Source: Teichococcus oryzae (lineage in GTDB: Bacteria > Pseudomonadota > Alphaproteobacteria > Acetobacterales > Acetobacteraceae). From it: DNA of 34,594 nt. The DNA is taken from positions 1 to 34,594 of the forward strand of contig NZ_VUKA01000019.1 in NCBI RefSeq assembly GCF_008386565.1, read 5' to 3'. The notes below the pieces were generated by a model that did not search any database, was not told where the DNA came from, and saw only the letters and a list, made by a program, of their open reading frames with translations. This document shows, in pieces, positions 1-7,825 of the stretch. Made by a program: the position numbers and the translations under genes. The first letter of the stretch is position 1, and the number at the start of each line of letters is the position of its first letter.

Positions 1-1
1 C

Positions 2-331
2 AAGCCAGCGCTGGTAGGCCCTGGCACGGATGGCGCCACCATCACCGCCCGCTACCTGACGCCGCATACGGTGCACCGCGCCATGGCGGTGACGGGCGGC
101 ATCACCCTGGCCGTCGCCGCGCGGCTGCCCGGCACCGTCGCGGCGCCGCTGGCCGCGGGAGAAGGGGCGGAGGTGCGGATCGCCCATCCTGCCGGGACGC
201 TCTCCATTGGATTGTCCATGGAAGGCGACATGGTCCGATGGGCCAGCGTGCTGCGCACGGCGCGGCGCATCTTCGAGGGCCATCTGTGGGTGCCGCGCAC
301 GGCCGCCGCCCTGTCAATGGCCGCTGAATAG
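2..331 (+). CDS. PrpF-family isomerase/tautomerase, C-terminal part
   Basis: The reading frame is open from the first bases of the window and ends at TGA-independent stop TAG (329-331), so only the last 109 residues are present. The visible part carries the glycine-rich AVTGGITLAVAARLPGT stretch, an AHPAGTLSIG segment and an RTARRIFEGHLWVP tail. This layout is typical of the second half of PrpF proteins (2-methylaconitate cis-trans isomerase, 4-oxalomesaconate tautomerase and relatives), which move a double bond in small unsaturated di- or tricarboxylic acids in the cytoplasm. A TctC-type binding protein starts 32 bases downstream on the same strand, so the two probably form an operon for uptake and use of a carboxylic acid. 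The exact substrate cannot be told from the fragment. Family assignment is fairly sure. Confidence 0.8.
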   Translation, partial: KPALVGPGTDGATITARYLTPHTVHRAMAVTGGITLAVAARLPGTVAAPLAAGEGAEVRIAHPAGTLSIGLSMEGDMVRWASVLRTARRIFEGHLWVPRTAAALSMAAE

Positions 332-363
332 AACCACGACTTGAACACGAGGAAACGTCCCCC

Positions 364-1338
364 ATGAACCGTCGCCACCTGTTGGGCCTGATGGCCGCGG
401 CACCCTTCGCCAAGCCCGCGATCCTGCGCGCGGAGGAGAACTGGCCACAGCGCCCCATCCGCATGCTGCTGGCCTATGCGCCGGGCGGCGGCACCGACAA
501 TGTTGCGCGCGTGCTGGCAGCGCGGCTGCAGGGCATACTGGGCCAGCCCGTCGTGGTCGAGAACAAGCCTGGTGCCGGCGGCAACCTGGCCACCGAGGCC
601 GTGGCCGCGGCCAAGCCTGATGGCTACACGCTGCTGATGGGCAACCAGGGGCCGATGACGGTCAACCAGTCGCTCTTCCCCAACATGCGGGTGGATCCCT
701 TGCGGGCATTGGACCCGGTGGCTCTGGTGGCCGACGCACCGCTCGTGGCGGTCGTTGGCTCCAGCACCAAGGCACGCACCCTCCCGGAGCTGCTGGCAGA
801 GGCCCGCAAGATGGACGGGCAGATGAACTACGCCTCGGCCTCCAATGGCTCGGCCAGCCATCTGGCGGCGGCGTTGCTGTTCCAGATGGCGAAGGTAGAA
901 GCGCAGCATCTGCCCTTCCGGGGCGCCGGTCCGGCGCTGAACGACGTGGTGGCCGGGCACATCCCCTTCATGGTGACGACGCTGCCCTCCATTGCCGGGC
1001 TGATCCAGGGAGAACTGGTGCGGCCGCTTGCGGTGACCGGCGAGGCTCGCATCGCGGCGCTGCCGGACGTGCCGACCGTGGCCGAGGCCGCGCTGCCAGG
1101 ATATCGGGCTTCCGCCTGGTACGGCCTTCTCGCGCCCAAGAATACGCCGGCCGCCCTCCGCACGAAGCTGGAAGGCGCCGTTGCCGACAGCCTGACCACG
1201 CCGGATGTGGAGAAACGGTTGCAGGAGGAAGGTGCCGTGCCGTCCCGCCTGGGGGGCGAGGCGTTCGGCAAGTTCATGGCTGCTGAGCGTCAGCGTTGGT
1301 CGAAGCTGATCAGTGACACTGGAATCACCGTGGACTGA
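364..1338 (+). CDS. Bug/TctC-family tripartite tricarboxylate transporter solute-binding protein
   Basis: This 324-residue protein is the usual length for the Bug (TctC) family of periplasmic binding proteins, which capture carboxylates and similar small molecules for TTT transporters. Residues 1-22 form a twin-arginine-like signal (MNRRHLLGLMAAAPFAKPA). The mature part opens with the family hallmark NWPQRPIRMLLAYAPGGGTD at about 26-45, followed by GQPVVVENKPGAGGN and PDGYTLLMGN. The start is supported by a GAGGAAA ribosome-binding site just upstream. It follows the PrpF-type gene closely and ends in a strong hairpin. No TctA or TctB membrane subunit is nearby, so it must share a transporter encoded elsewhere or act as a sensor, as many orphan Bug proteins are thought to do. 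Confidence 0.93.
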   Translation: MNRRHLLGLMAAAPFAKPAILRAEENWPQRPIRMLLAYAPGGGTDNVARVLAARLQGILGQPVVVENKPGAGGNLATEAVAAAKPDGYTLLMGNQGPMTVNQSLFPNMRVDPLRALDPVALVADAPLVAVVGSSTKARTLPELLAEARKMDGQMNYASASNGSASHLAAALLFQMAKVEAQHLPFRGAGPALNDVVAGHIPFMVTTLPSIAGLIQGELVRPLAVTGEARIAALPDVPTVAEAALPGYRASAWYGLLAPKNTPAALRTKLEGAVADSLTTPDVEKRLQEEGAVPSRLGGEAFGKFMAAERQRWSKLISDTGITVD

Positions 1339-1378
1339 GGAGCTGGAAGGGGGACCGCCGCCCCCGCCAGCGCCTCAG
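1335..1378 (+). terminator. Strong hairpin overlapping the tctC stop codon
   Basis: Arms CTGAGGAGCTGG (1335-1346) and CCAGCGCCTCAG (1367-1378) pair over 12 positions with one mismatch. An inner GGGGG (1349-1353)/CCCCC (1361-1365) stem stacks on top. The stop codon TGA at 1336-1338 lies in the left arm. There is no T-run, so it could be a factor-assisted terminator or an mRNA-stabilising 3' hairpin rather than a classical intrinsic terminator. Confidence 0.55.
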
Positions 1379-1404
1379 GAACCGTGCTGGAGGAACCGTG
1401 CTGG
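1377..1404. repeat. 14-bp tandem duplication
   Basis: The sequence AGGAACCGTGCTGG occurs twice in perfect tandem (1377-1390 and 1391-1404), right after the hairpin behind tctC. It looks like a recent small duplication. The remainder of the gap up to 1572 shows nothing recognisable. Confidence 0.85.
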
Positions 1405-1572
1405 CGCCGCGTATGCGCAAGAACGCTGAAGAAAACAATCCAGGCACCGGCCTGACTTCCATCGCAGCGCGATCAGTCAGGTCGAGGAGGCCACTGTCGC
1501 AGCATTGCGAAGGCTCCACAATGCTTCTGCGTCGATCCGTGATGTCCCGCCGTTCTGAAAACTACGCTGTTA

Positions 1573-2574
1573 TTATTCAGCATCGGCAATCATGACCGAC
1601 GGAACGGGTTTGTGTGTCGAGTTGCCTGATTGTGCAAGCCGGGGCTCGAACATCTCGGCCACTTCCTCATAGACGGTTTTCACAGGCAAGGCTCGACCGC
1701 GCCGTTCGAAAACGCCTGGGTTCGGCTTGGCTGCCTCGCCGACCACAGCCACGCTCGATCTGCCGGGAGTTTCGTGCAATGCGGCCAGAAAGCGCCTGGC
1801 GCCAGTCGGTCCCAGCAGATGCACAAGATAAAGGTCGGCCGGCCGGGCTGCGCGCCCCATGGATTTTTCCAGGCCAGGCCGCGCCTTCTTGAGCCGCTCC
1901 GCGGCCAACACTACCGAAAGATGAGGATTGTCCCTGAGGCGGAGGATGCCCTGAAGTTCGCGCCAGTTGCGTGCGCCGATGTTGCCGTCACGGTCTGTCG
2001 TCAAGGCTGCGGCGTAGCGGCCAAGGCCGTGATGAGGACCGAAGTCACGGACCACCTCAAGCCATGTGTCGCGGGTGAACTGCATCAGGCCTCGTGCCGA
2101 GGAGGAAGGGTTTTCAGCCCGCGGATCGAGGCGGCTCTCCCGCTCGGCGATCCGGCGCAGAACATCGGCACTGAGCCCCGTCGCCCGCTCCGCGCGCTGG
2201 AGCGCTATTTCCACCACATCCCGTTTCTGTTCCGCGATGTGCCTCTGAGATGGAACACGGGGCTCTTGTGCCTTCCGAGGAGCCGTGGGCGGGCGCCGGC
2301 TGTTCGATCGGCGTACCGCAGTCCGCGCTGTGCCTTCCTTGCGTTGCAACACAGGTTTTCGGGCGGTCATGCGGGGCGCTGACGCTTTGGTCTTCTGTAT
2401 CGCGGCTCCTGAGCGCGCCTGGGCTGCCTCAGCCTGGGAAGCGCCTGCGAGCAGGAGCAGCATCGAGGCTGCGAAGGCTATGGGAAACAGGCAGGTCTTC
2501 AAGGATGGCAACACGGCGTATAATGAGGCCGATGTTGCGCCAGGAAGCGCGGCAGCACAGGTATTGTTGGTCAC
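1573..2574 (-). CDS. Secreted lytic transglycosylase (SLT domain)
   Basis: The protein has 333 residues. A hydrophobic segment at about 29-49 acts as signal peptide or anchor. A basic, Pro/Arg/Lys-rich linker follows (about 52-118), then a soluble lytic transglycosylase domain from about 119. The probable catalytic glutamate is E146 in IAERESRLDP, and the conserved SARGLMQFTRDTW lies at 159-171. Such enzymes cleave the MurNAc-GlcNAc bond of peptidoglycan in the periplasm with formation of anhydro ends. The start is GTG at 2574-2572, favoured by AAGGAG about 7 bases upstream. Neighbours are unrelated catabolic genes, and no secretion or conjugation genes are present to suggest a specialised role. 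The C-terminal 100 residues after the catalytic core are not recognised. Confidence 0.88.
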   Translation of the reverse strand: MTNNTCAAALPGATSASLYAVLPSLKTCLFPIAFAASMLLLLAGASQAEAAQARSGAAIQKTKASAPRMTARKPVLQRKEGTARTAVRRSNSRRPPTAPRKAQEPRVPSQRHIAEQKRDVVEIALQRAERATGLSADVLRRIAERESRLDPRAENPSSSARGLMQFTRDTWLEVVRDFGPHHGLGRYAAALTTDRDGNIGARNWRELQGILRLRDNPHLSVVLAAERLKKARPGLEKSMGRAARPADLYLVHLLGPTGARRFLAALHETPGRSSVAVVGEAAKPNPGVFERRGRALPVKTVYEEVAEMFEPRLAQSGNSTHKPVPSVMIADAE

Positions 2575-3123
2575 GTCGATCTCCTTGGGGGGCGAGGGAC
2601 GGCGTGGGTGGATGGCAATCGGCGCTCAACTCATGAGGCTGGAAACGGTTGTGACGGGTAACGGGAACGTTGTTGCTGTGATCCTGGTCTGTGCAATGGT
2701 CTAGCGATTTTCAACTCAGAGCATCGAGGCGTTCTTCATGAGTCCCGCCTGAGGTGAGCAAAAATCGTCATGCACAACTTCTTTGCTTGAGCTGCGCTTG
2801 ATCAACACAAGGGCGCTGTCGCGCTTCTGAGGAAGCGCATCTGGCCACAGGCTGGTGCCTGCGCCACCTTATGCCGCCAACTGGATACAGGGTTCCTGCC
2901 GCCAGTTCTGGAGCCCATGCTTTCCGAATGAAGGGATGAATTGGCCGCAGCCGACGAGCGCGCGGCGGCATGAGATCGGGAGTTGGTGATGCAGGTCGGC
3001 CGAGGAGTACCCTCTTTCTGTGCCTGGAAGGCGAAAGCAGCCGCTTCAAGCGCCGCGTGACCTTGGATGGTCGCCAGCGCTTCCTGAAGGCCGCACCGTC
3101 TCAGTGGGAGCGATGCCGCGCCT
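2575..3123. other. 549-base gap without a supported gene
   Basis: This stretch lies upstream of the minus-strand transglycosylase and downstream of the minus-strand enolase-family gene. The first few bases hold the transglycosylase ribosome-binding site (AAGGAG complement at about 2581-2587), and its promoter must lie here. Short open frames exist on both strands, but none resembles a known family or has convincing start signals. It may be degraded DNA. Confidence 0.5.
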
Positions 3124-4284
3124 TCAGCCCAGGCGCGGGTCCAGCCAAGGTCGTTCCAAGGCCTGCCAGGGCGTGTGCCGTGCCTCCTTTTCCCGCAAGG
3201 CGATGCCGAGGCCGGGTAGGGTGGGGAGGGTGGCCGCGCCACCTTGGAAGGCGAGACCCTCACCACCCGAAACCAGGGTGAAGAACCGCTCTGTCTCGCC
3301 GAACTGGACCTCCAGCCGCAGGAAGTTGGCGAGGGTGGCGCAAAGGTGCAGGGAGTGCGCGTGGCAGACCGGCCCCGTCGGGTTGTGAGGCGCGACCTCC
3401 ACGCCGGCGGTCAGGGCAAGGGCGGCGATGCGCCGGATCTCCTCATGCCCACCAGCATGCTTGATATCGGGCATCAGCACGTCATAGCAGCCCGCCTCGA
3501 TCACCGGCCGGTAGGCGGCGAGGCCGCAAAGCGTCTCCGCCCCGGCGAGGCGCATGCCGCGGTCATTCGCCATGCCGCGCAGGCGCCGGATCTCGGGCAG
3601 GTTGCCCTCGGAGACGGGGCACTCCAGCCAGTAAAGGCCGAGTGGCGCCAGGTCACGCACCAGGGCCGCCGCGCCGCCCGCCGAGAACCGCCAATGCGCG
3701 TCCACCATCACCTCCACCGCAGGGCCCACGGCCTCCCGCACGGCGGCGATGCGGTCCAGCCCCTCGGCATAGGCGGCGCGCTGGGCGGCGGCGTCGCCGC
3801 CCGCGTCCTGCCAGACCATCGGCTCAAAGGGGGCGAGCTTCACGGCCGAGAAGCCCTCGGCCACCGCGCGCCGTGCCGCGGCCGCAAAGCCCTCCGGCGT
3901 GCGAGGCTGCGCGCCGCGGTTGATGTTGGCGTAGAGCGCAAGCCGCTCCCGCAGCGCGCCGCCAAGGAGGCGGTGGAGGGGCGCGCCCGCCTGCTGCCCC
4001 GCGATGTCCCACAGCGCAGCCTCAAAGGCACTCTGCACGGTCTGTGCCACGAGTCCGCCCGGAGCGTGCGGCAGCACCTGACAGAGGCGGTTGCGGCCCA
4101 GCGGGTCCTGCCCGACCACGCTGGCGGCGAGGCGCCGCGCTTCCGTTTCCAGCGCCGCCTCCTGGTTGGCGAGGGTGCACTCGCCCAGGCCTGTGAGGCC
4201 GGCATCGGTACGGACCAGCAGGAAGCACCAGTTGGTCTTGGGCGTCACCTGGACGCCGAGGAAGTCGAGGGTGGTGATGCGCAT
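3124..4284 (-). CDS. Enolase-superfamily dehydratase/racemase (mandelate racemase/galactonate dehydratase-like)
   Basis: With the start at MRITTLDFLG (ATG complement 4282-4284) the protein has 386 residues, usual for the family. A longer in-frame start at 4332 would run into the upstream tctC gene and lacks homology. The N-terminal capping domain (about 1-120) is followed by a barrel with metal ligands that can be placed at D195 (VMVDAHWRF), E221 (YWLECPVSE) and E250 (LAGAETL). A general-base region follows at D273 (MPDIKHAGG) and H300 (APHNPTGP). The MPDIxHAGG and HNPTGP motifs resemble the mandelate racemase subgroup, especially D-galactonate dehydratase-like acid sugar dehydratases, which remove water from a sugar acid via an Mg-stabilised enolate. 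The gene starts 5 bases after the tctC stop, and its ribosome-binding site lies inside the end of that gene, so uptake and dehydration of one acid are probably coupled. The substrate is unknown. Confidence 0.88.
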   Translation of the reverse strand: MRITTLDFLGVQVTPKTNWCFLLVRTDAGLTGLGECTLANQEAALETEARRLAASVVGQDPLGRNRLCQVLPHAPGGLVAQTVQSAFEAALWDIAGQQAGAPLHRLLGGALRERLALYANINRGAQPRTPEGFAAAARRAVAEGFSAVKLAPFEPMVWQDAGGDAAAQRAAYAEGLDRIAAVREAVGPAVEVMVDAHWRFSAGGAAALVRDLAPLGLYWLECPVSEGNLPEIRRLRGMANDRGMRLAGAETLCGLAAYRPVIEAGCYDVLMPDIKHAGGHEEIRRIAALALTAGVEVAPHNPTGPVCHAHSLHLCATLANFLRLEVQFGETERFFTLVSGGEGLAFQGGAATLPTLPGLGIALREKEARHTPWQALERPWLDPRLG

Positions 4285-4289
4285 GCCTG

Positions 4290-5279
4290 TCACTCCGCCT
4301 GGATACCGGTCTGCGCCACGAGCGTCTTCCATTTGCGGATGTCGTCCGCGATCCGCTTCCCGAACTCGCCTGGTGTGGAGACGATGAGTTCGCCGCCCAG
4401 GAGCCGCACCCGGTCCCGCATTTCCGGCGAATCACGGAGAGCCTCAAGGGCGGCCAGGAGCCGCCGCCGCGCCGGCTCCGGCGTGCCGCGCGGCGCCAGG
4501 AGGCCGTTCCAGGCCAGGGTCTCGAAGCCCGCCAGCGTCTCCGCCACGGGTGGCACCTCCGGCAGTTCCGGCGTGCGGGCGGCGGAGGTGACGGCGAGGG
4601 GCGTCAGCTCGCCGCGCTGGATATAGGGCATGACGTTGACGAGGTTGGCGAACATCAGCGCCGTGTCGCCCGCGATCACCGCCTGGGCCATGGCTGGCGT
4701 ACCGCGATAAGGCACGTGGACGATGTCGAGCTTGGCGGCGGACTTGAACAGCTCCATCGACATGTGGGCGGAGGAGCCAACGCCGCCCGAGGCGTAGTTC
4801 AGCGCCCCGGGCCGCGCCCGCACCGTCGCGATCAGCGCGGGCAGGTCGCGCACCGGCAGGAGGCGGTTGTTGACCACCAGCACGTTGGGGCCCTGCACCA
4901 GCAGGGAGACAGGCTCGAAGGCCGTGGCGAGGTCATAGGGCAGGTCACGGTAGATGGCCGCGTTGATGCCGTTGGACCCGGCATTGCCGAGCAGGAAGCT
5001 GTAGCCGTCCGGCGCCGCATTGTGAGCCGCCTCCACGCCGATGCGGCCGCCCGCGCCGCCGCGGTTCTCCACGACGAAGGGTTGGCCGAGGCGCGCTTCC
5101 AGGAATGGGGCGATCAGCCGCGCCACGGTGTCGTTGCCGCTGCCCGGGGCGTCGGGGAGGATCAGCCGCACCGGGCGGGTGGGCCAGTTCTCGGCGGTCC
5201 GGGCAGCGCGCGGGGCAAGAGCGGCGGCGGAGCAGGCGAGGCAGGCGCGCAGCCATTCGCGGCGACCGGGCATGGACAT
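4290..5279 (-). CDS. Bug/TctC-family solute-binding protein
   Basis: This 329-residue periplasmic binding protein of the TTT/Bug family has a signal sequence over about residues 1-28 (start at M1 or M3). It then shows the hallmark NWPTRPVRLILPDAPGSGND, the VVENRGGAGG loop, APDGYSFLLGN, and VPYRGTPAMAQAVIAGD in the second lobe. It is the first gene of a two-gene operon with the enolase-superfamily gene 5 bases downstream, so it probably delivers that enzyme's acid substrate. The 203-base region upstream is shared with the divergent MFS gene and contains an 18-bp palindrome. No TctA/TctB is encoded nearby. Confidence 0.93.
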   Translation of the reverse strand: MSMPGRREWLRACLACSAAALAPRAARTAENWPTRPVRLILPDAPGSGNDTVARLIAPFLEARLGQPFVVENRGGAGGRIGVEAAHNAAPDGYSFLLGNAGSNGINAAIYRDLPYDLATAFEPVSLLVQGPNVLVVNNRLLPVRDLPALIATVRARPGALNYASGGVGSSAHMSMELFKSAAKLDIVHVPYRGTPAMAQAVIAGDTALMFANLVNVMPYIQRGELTPLAVTSAARTPELPEVPPVAETLAGFETLAWNGLLAPRGTPEPARRRLLAALEALRDSPEMRDRVRLLGGELIVSTPGEFGKRIADDIRKWKTLVAQTGIQAE

Positions 5280-5441
5280 CCCTCAGGTTGTTTGCGGCCA
5301 GTGTGCCGCCGGAACGGTGCTGGCCTCAAGCACCCCAGGGCGCATGCCTTTCCTCCATCGGCGTGAAAAGCCAACCGGAAGCGGTTTGGCTGTCCTGAAG
5401 CAGCGATGCGAGGCAGCGGATACGGACAAACGGTCACGCCG

Positions 5442-5459
5442 GACTTCTGGCCAGAAGTC
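5442..5459. promoter_or_regulatory. Perfect 18-bp palindrome, candidate operator
   Basis: GACTTCTGGCCAGAAGTC is a perfect inverted repeat with no spacer. Its end lies 23 bases before the ATG of the MFS gene, within the divergent intergenic region shared with tctC. The position and symmetry suit a dimeric repressor of the TetR or MarR type controlling the exporter. No such regulator gene is adjacent, so the assignment is an inference. Confidence 0.5.
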
Positions 5460-5482
5460 TGGGTCTGGGCCAACTTGCACTG

Positions 5483-6991
5483 ATGACGCCCGACACTGCT
5501 CCCGATACGCCAGGCTCCGTCAGGGAGCCGGCATGGCCTTCCTTGTGGCGGATCTTCCCGCCGATCCTGCTGCCCATTTTTCTGGCCGTGGTGGACGGCA
5601 CCATCGTGGCGGCAGCGCTCCCCGCCATGGCCGGAGCCTTCGGCGAAGTGGAGCGGCTGTCCTGGGTGGTGGCATCCTACCTGGTCGCCAGCACCGTCGC
5701 CGCTCCAGTGTATGGACGGCTCGGCGACGCTTTCGGGCGGCGGCGCCTGCTCCTGGTGGCTCTGGTGCTGTTCATCGCGGCCTCGGTGCTCTGCGCCTCA
5801 GCACAGGACATCCTGTCGCTGACGGCGGCGCGGGTCCTGCAAGGCTTCGGCGGCGGAGGGCTGATGGTGTTGTCCCAGGCGCTGCTCGGGGAGAACGTGC
5901 CGCGGCGCCAGCTCGGCCGTGCACAGGGCATCCTGGCCGCGGTGATCGTGGTTTCCTCGACCTTCGGCCCTGTGGCAGGCGGGGTGCTGACGCAGTTCTT
6001 TGGCTGGCCCTCGGTGTTCCTCATCAACCTGCCCCTGGGTGCATTGGCCATGCTTCTGGCGCTGCGCCTGCCGGTCCATGCCGCCAAGGGCAAGCGGGGC
6101 AGCTTCGACTGGCCAGGCCTGCTGCTGTTCGCTGGCTTCGTTGTGCCGCTGTTGCTGGTGCTGGAACAGGTGCAGCGCATCGACGCTGCCACGCTTGTGG
6201 GTACTGTCGCCAGCCTTGGCATATCGCTGTTCTGCCTCGTGCTCCTGCTCCGGTTCGAACGGCGGGCGGCACAGCCCTTGTTCCCGCTGGAGATGCTGCG
6301 GCGTCCGGCCATGTGGCGCGCCAATGCCATGGCCGCTTGCTCCGGTGCCCTGCTGGTCAGCGAGGTGACCTTGTTGCCGATCCACCTGCAGGCGGTGGAC
6401 GGCGCTTCAGCGGCCCAAATTGGCTTGCTGATGCTCCCTCTGACGGCAACGGTTGGAATGGGCTCGCTGGTGACTGGCTGGCTCGTGACCCGCACCGGAC
6501 GTCTGGCGATCTTCCCCGCGGTCGGGCAGACGGCGGCGGCACTGGGCTTGTTGTTGGTCGCCTTCGGGCACCATCAGGTCGGAGCGACGCTGGGCCCCTG
6601 GGGATTGCCGGCGATGCTGGCCCTTGTCGCAGTGTTCCAAGGCTCGGCCATGCCGGTGGCGCAGGTCACAGCTCAGGCGCTGGCGCCGCCCGCTATGCTG
6701 GGGGCAGCGGCAGCCTCGGTCCAGCTGTCGCGTTCTGTTGGCTCCGCGGCAGGCGTCACGGTTGCGGTCGGCGCCTTGTTCGCGATCCTGAGCCAGGAAA
6801 GCACGACCGCGGCGGTCTTCGCCGACATGGTTCGGCACGGTCCTGCTGCCTTGGCCACTATGCCGGATGCGATGCGCGCCACAACCGCGGCCCGCATCAA
6901 CACCGGCTTCAGCTTTGCCTTTATGGTTGTGGCAGCCTTTGCCGTCATGAATGCCTTGCTCGCCTGGACCCTGCCGCTGCGGCGGATCTAG
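5483..6991 (+). CDS. DHA2-type MFS drug/metabolite exporter
   Basis: The protein has 502 residues and about 14 predicted membrane helices, the size and topology of the DHA2 (EmrB/QacA) branch of the major facilitator superfamily, which exports drugs and metabolites by proton antiport. The first helix carries the family motif around D39 (LAVVDGTIVAAALP). The loop after helix 2 has motif A (GRLGDAFGRRRLLL, about 78-91). Helix 5 has the antiporter motif C-like GPVAGGVLTQFFGW. The gene stands alone: tctC diverges from it and the crotonase gene converges on it 45 bases downstream. A palindromic operator candidate just before the start suggests repressor control. The exported substrate is not predictable. 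Confidence 0.9.
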   Translation: MTPDTAPDTPGSVREPAWPSLWRIFPPILLPIFLAVVDGTIVAAALPAMAGAFGEVERLSWVVASYLVASTVAAPVYGRLGDAFGRRRLLLVALVLFIAASVLCASAQDILSLTAARVLQGFGGGGLMVLSQALLGENVPRRQLGRAQGILAAVIVVSSTFGPVAGGVLTQFFGWPSVFLINLPLGALAMLLALRLPVHAAKGKRGSFDWPGLLLFAGFVVPLLLVLEQVQRIDAATLVGTVASLGISLFCLVLLLRFERRAAQPLFPLEMLRRPAMWRANAMAACSGALLVSEVTLLPIHLQAVDGASAAQIGLLMLPLTATVGMGSLVTGWLVTRTGRLAIFPAVGQTAAALGLLLVAFGHHQVGATLGPWGLPAMLALVAVFQGSAMPVAQVTAQALAPPAMLGAAAASVQLSRSVGSAAGVTVAVGALFAILSQESTTAAVFADMVRHGPAALATMPDAMRATTAARINTGFSFAFMVVAAFAVMNALLAWTLPLRRI

Positions 6992-7036
6992 AGCAGCATT
7001 CTCGGTCATCCTGCCGCCCTGTCCTGTTCTGGCCGT

Positions 7037-7825
7037 TCAGCGACCGGTGAAGATCGGGGCGCGCTTCTCCAGCTTGGCATGCCGCCCCTCGGCATAGTCG
7101 GCGCTGGCGTAGCAGGCATCTTCCTCCATCTTGACCCGGACAAGATCCGGCGGGCCGTCGCGGCGGGCCAGTTCGCGGAAGGCTATCTTTGCGGCTTTCA
7201 GGCTGAGGGGCGCATTCGCCGCCAGCTCCCGCGCCAGATCAGCCACCGCCGCACCAAGGGCTTCGCGGTCAGGCAGGATTCGCATGGCGATACCGAGCGT
7301 CAGGAGTTCCTCGCCGCCATACTGCCGGCCAAGCAGCACCATTTCCCGCGCGCGTGCCAGGCCCACCACATCCACCACCTTCTCGATGTCTTCCAGCCGG
7401 TAGGGGAGGCCAAGGCGCACCGCGGGTATGCCGATGCGCGCATCCGCCGTGCAAAGGCGGAAATCCGACATCAGCGCGAATTCGAGGCCGGCGCCCAGGC
7501 AATAGCCATGCACCGCCGCGACCACAGGCTTCTCCAGCGTCTGCAGCCTGGCCGCGACGGCCCGCTGCCAAGCGTTGTAGCGCGCGGCCGCCTCGGGGTC
7601 GGCGCGGACGGTGTCGAACTCGCTGATGTCGTTGCCCGCGCAGAAGGCGCGCTCTCCTGCCCCGGCCAGCACCAGGACGCGGATCGCCGGGTCCTCCGCC
7701 ACGCGCGCCAGCAGGCCTGGCAGCGCCTGCCACATTTCGGCATTAACAGCATTGAGCCGGCGCGGATTGTCGAAGGTGAGGCGCGCCACCCCTTCGGCGA
7801 TCTCAAAACGGAGCAGCGCGGTCAT
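7037..7825 (-). CDS. Enoyl-CoA hydratase/isomerase (crotonase) family protein
   Basis: This 262-residue crotonase-fold protein is the last gene of the GntR-TctC-Hyu operon. The oxyanion-hole segments are visible as RAFCAGNDISEF (59-70) and VHGYCLGAGLEFALMSD (105-121). Of the two glutamates used by classical enoyl-CoA hydratase, the first is retained as E115. The position of the second (GQPEI in the rat enzyme) reads GIPAV, with A135. The reaction may therefore be isomerisation, decarboxylation, hydrolysis or a modified hydration rather than standard hydration. The ATG overlaps the stop of the CoA-transferase gene by 4 bases (ATGA), so the two are translationally coupled. This suggests it acts on the CoA ester made by that transferase. 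Confidence 0.9.
   Translation of the reverse strand: MTALLRFEIAEGVARLTFDNPRRLNAVNAEMWQALPGLLARVAEDPAIRVLVLAGAGERAFCAGNDISEFDTVRADPEAAARYNAWQRAVAARLQTLEKPVVAAVHGYCLGAGLEFALMSDFRLCTADARIGIPAVRLGLPYRLEDIEKVVDVVGLARAREMVLLGRQYGGEELLTLGIAMRILPDREALGAAVADLARELAANAPLSLKAAKIAFRELARRDGPPDLVRVKMEEDACYASADYAEGRHAKLEKRAPIFTGR

Noticed and set aside
2768-3266. Possible small minus-strand gene between the transglycosylase and enolase-family genes
   Set aside because: Two competing overlapping frames, no family resemblance and no clear start signal.
5041-7050. 669-codon plus-strand frame covering the MFS gene in another phase
   Set aside because: Gly/Arg/Ala-rich out-of-frame reading. The MFS frame has clear helices and motifs.
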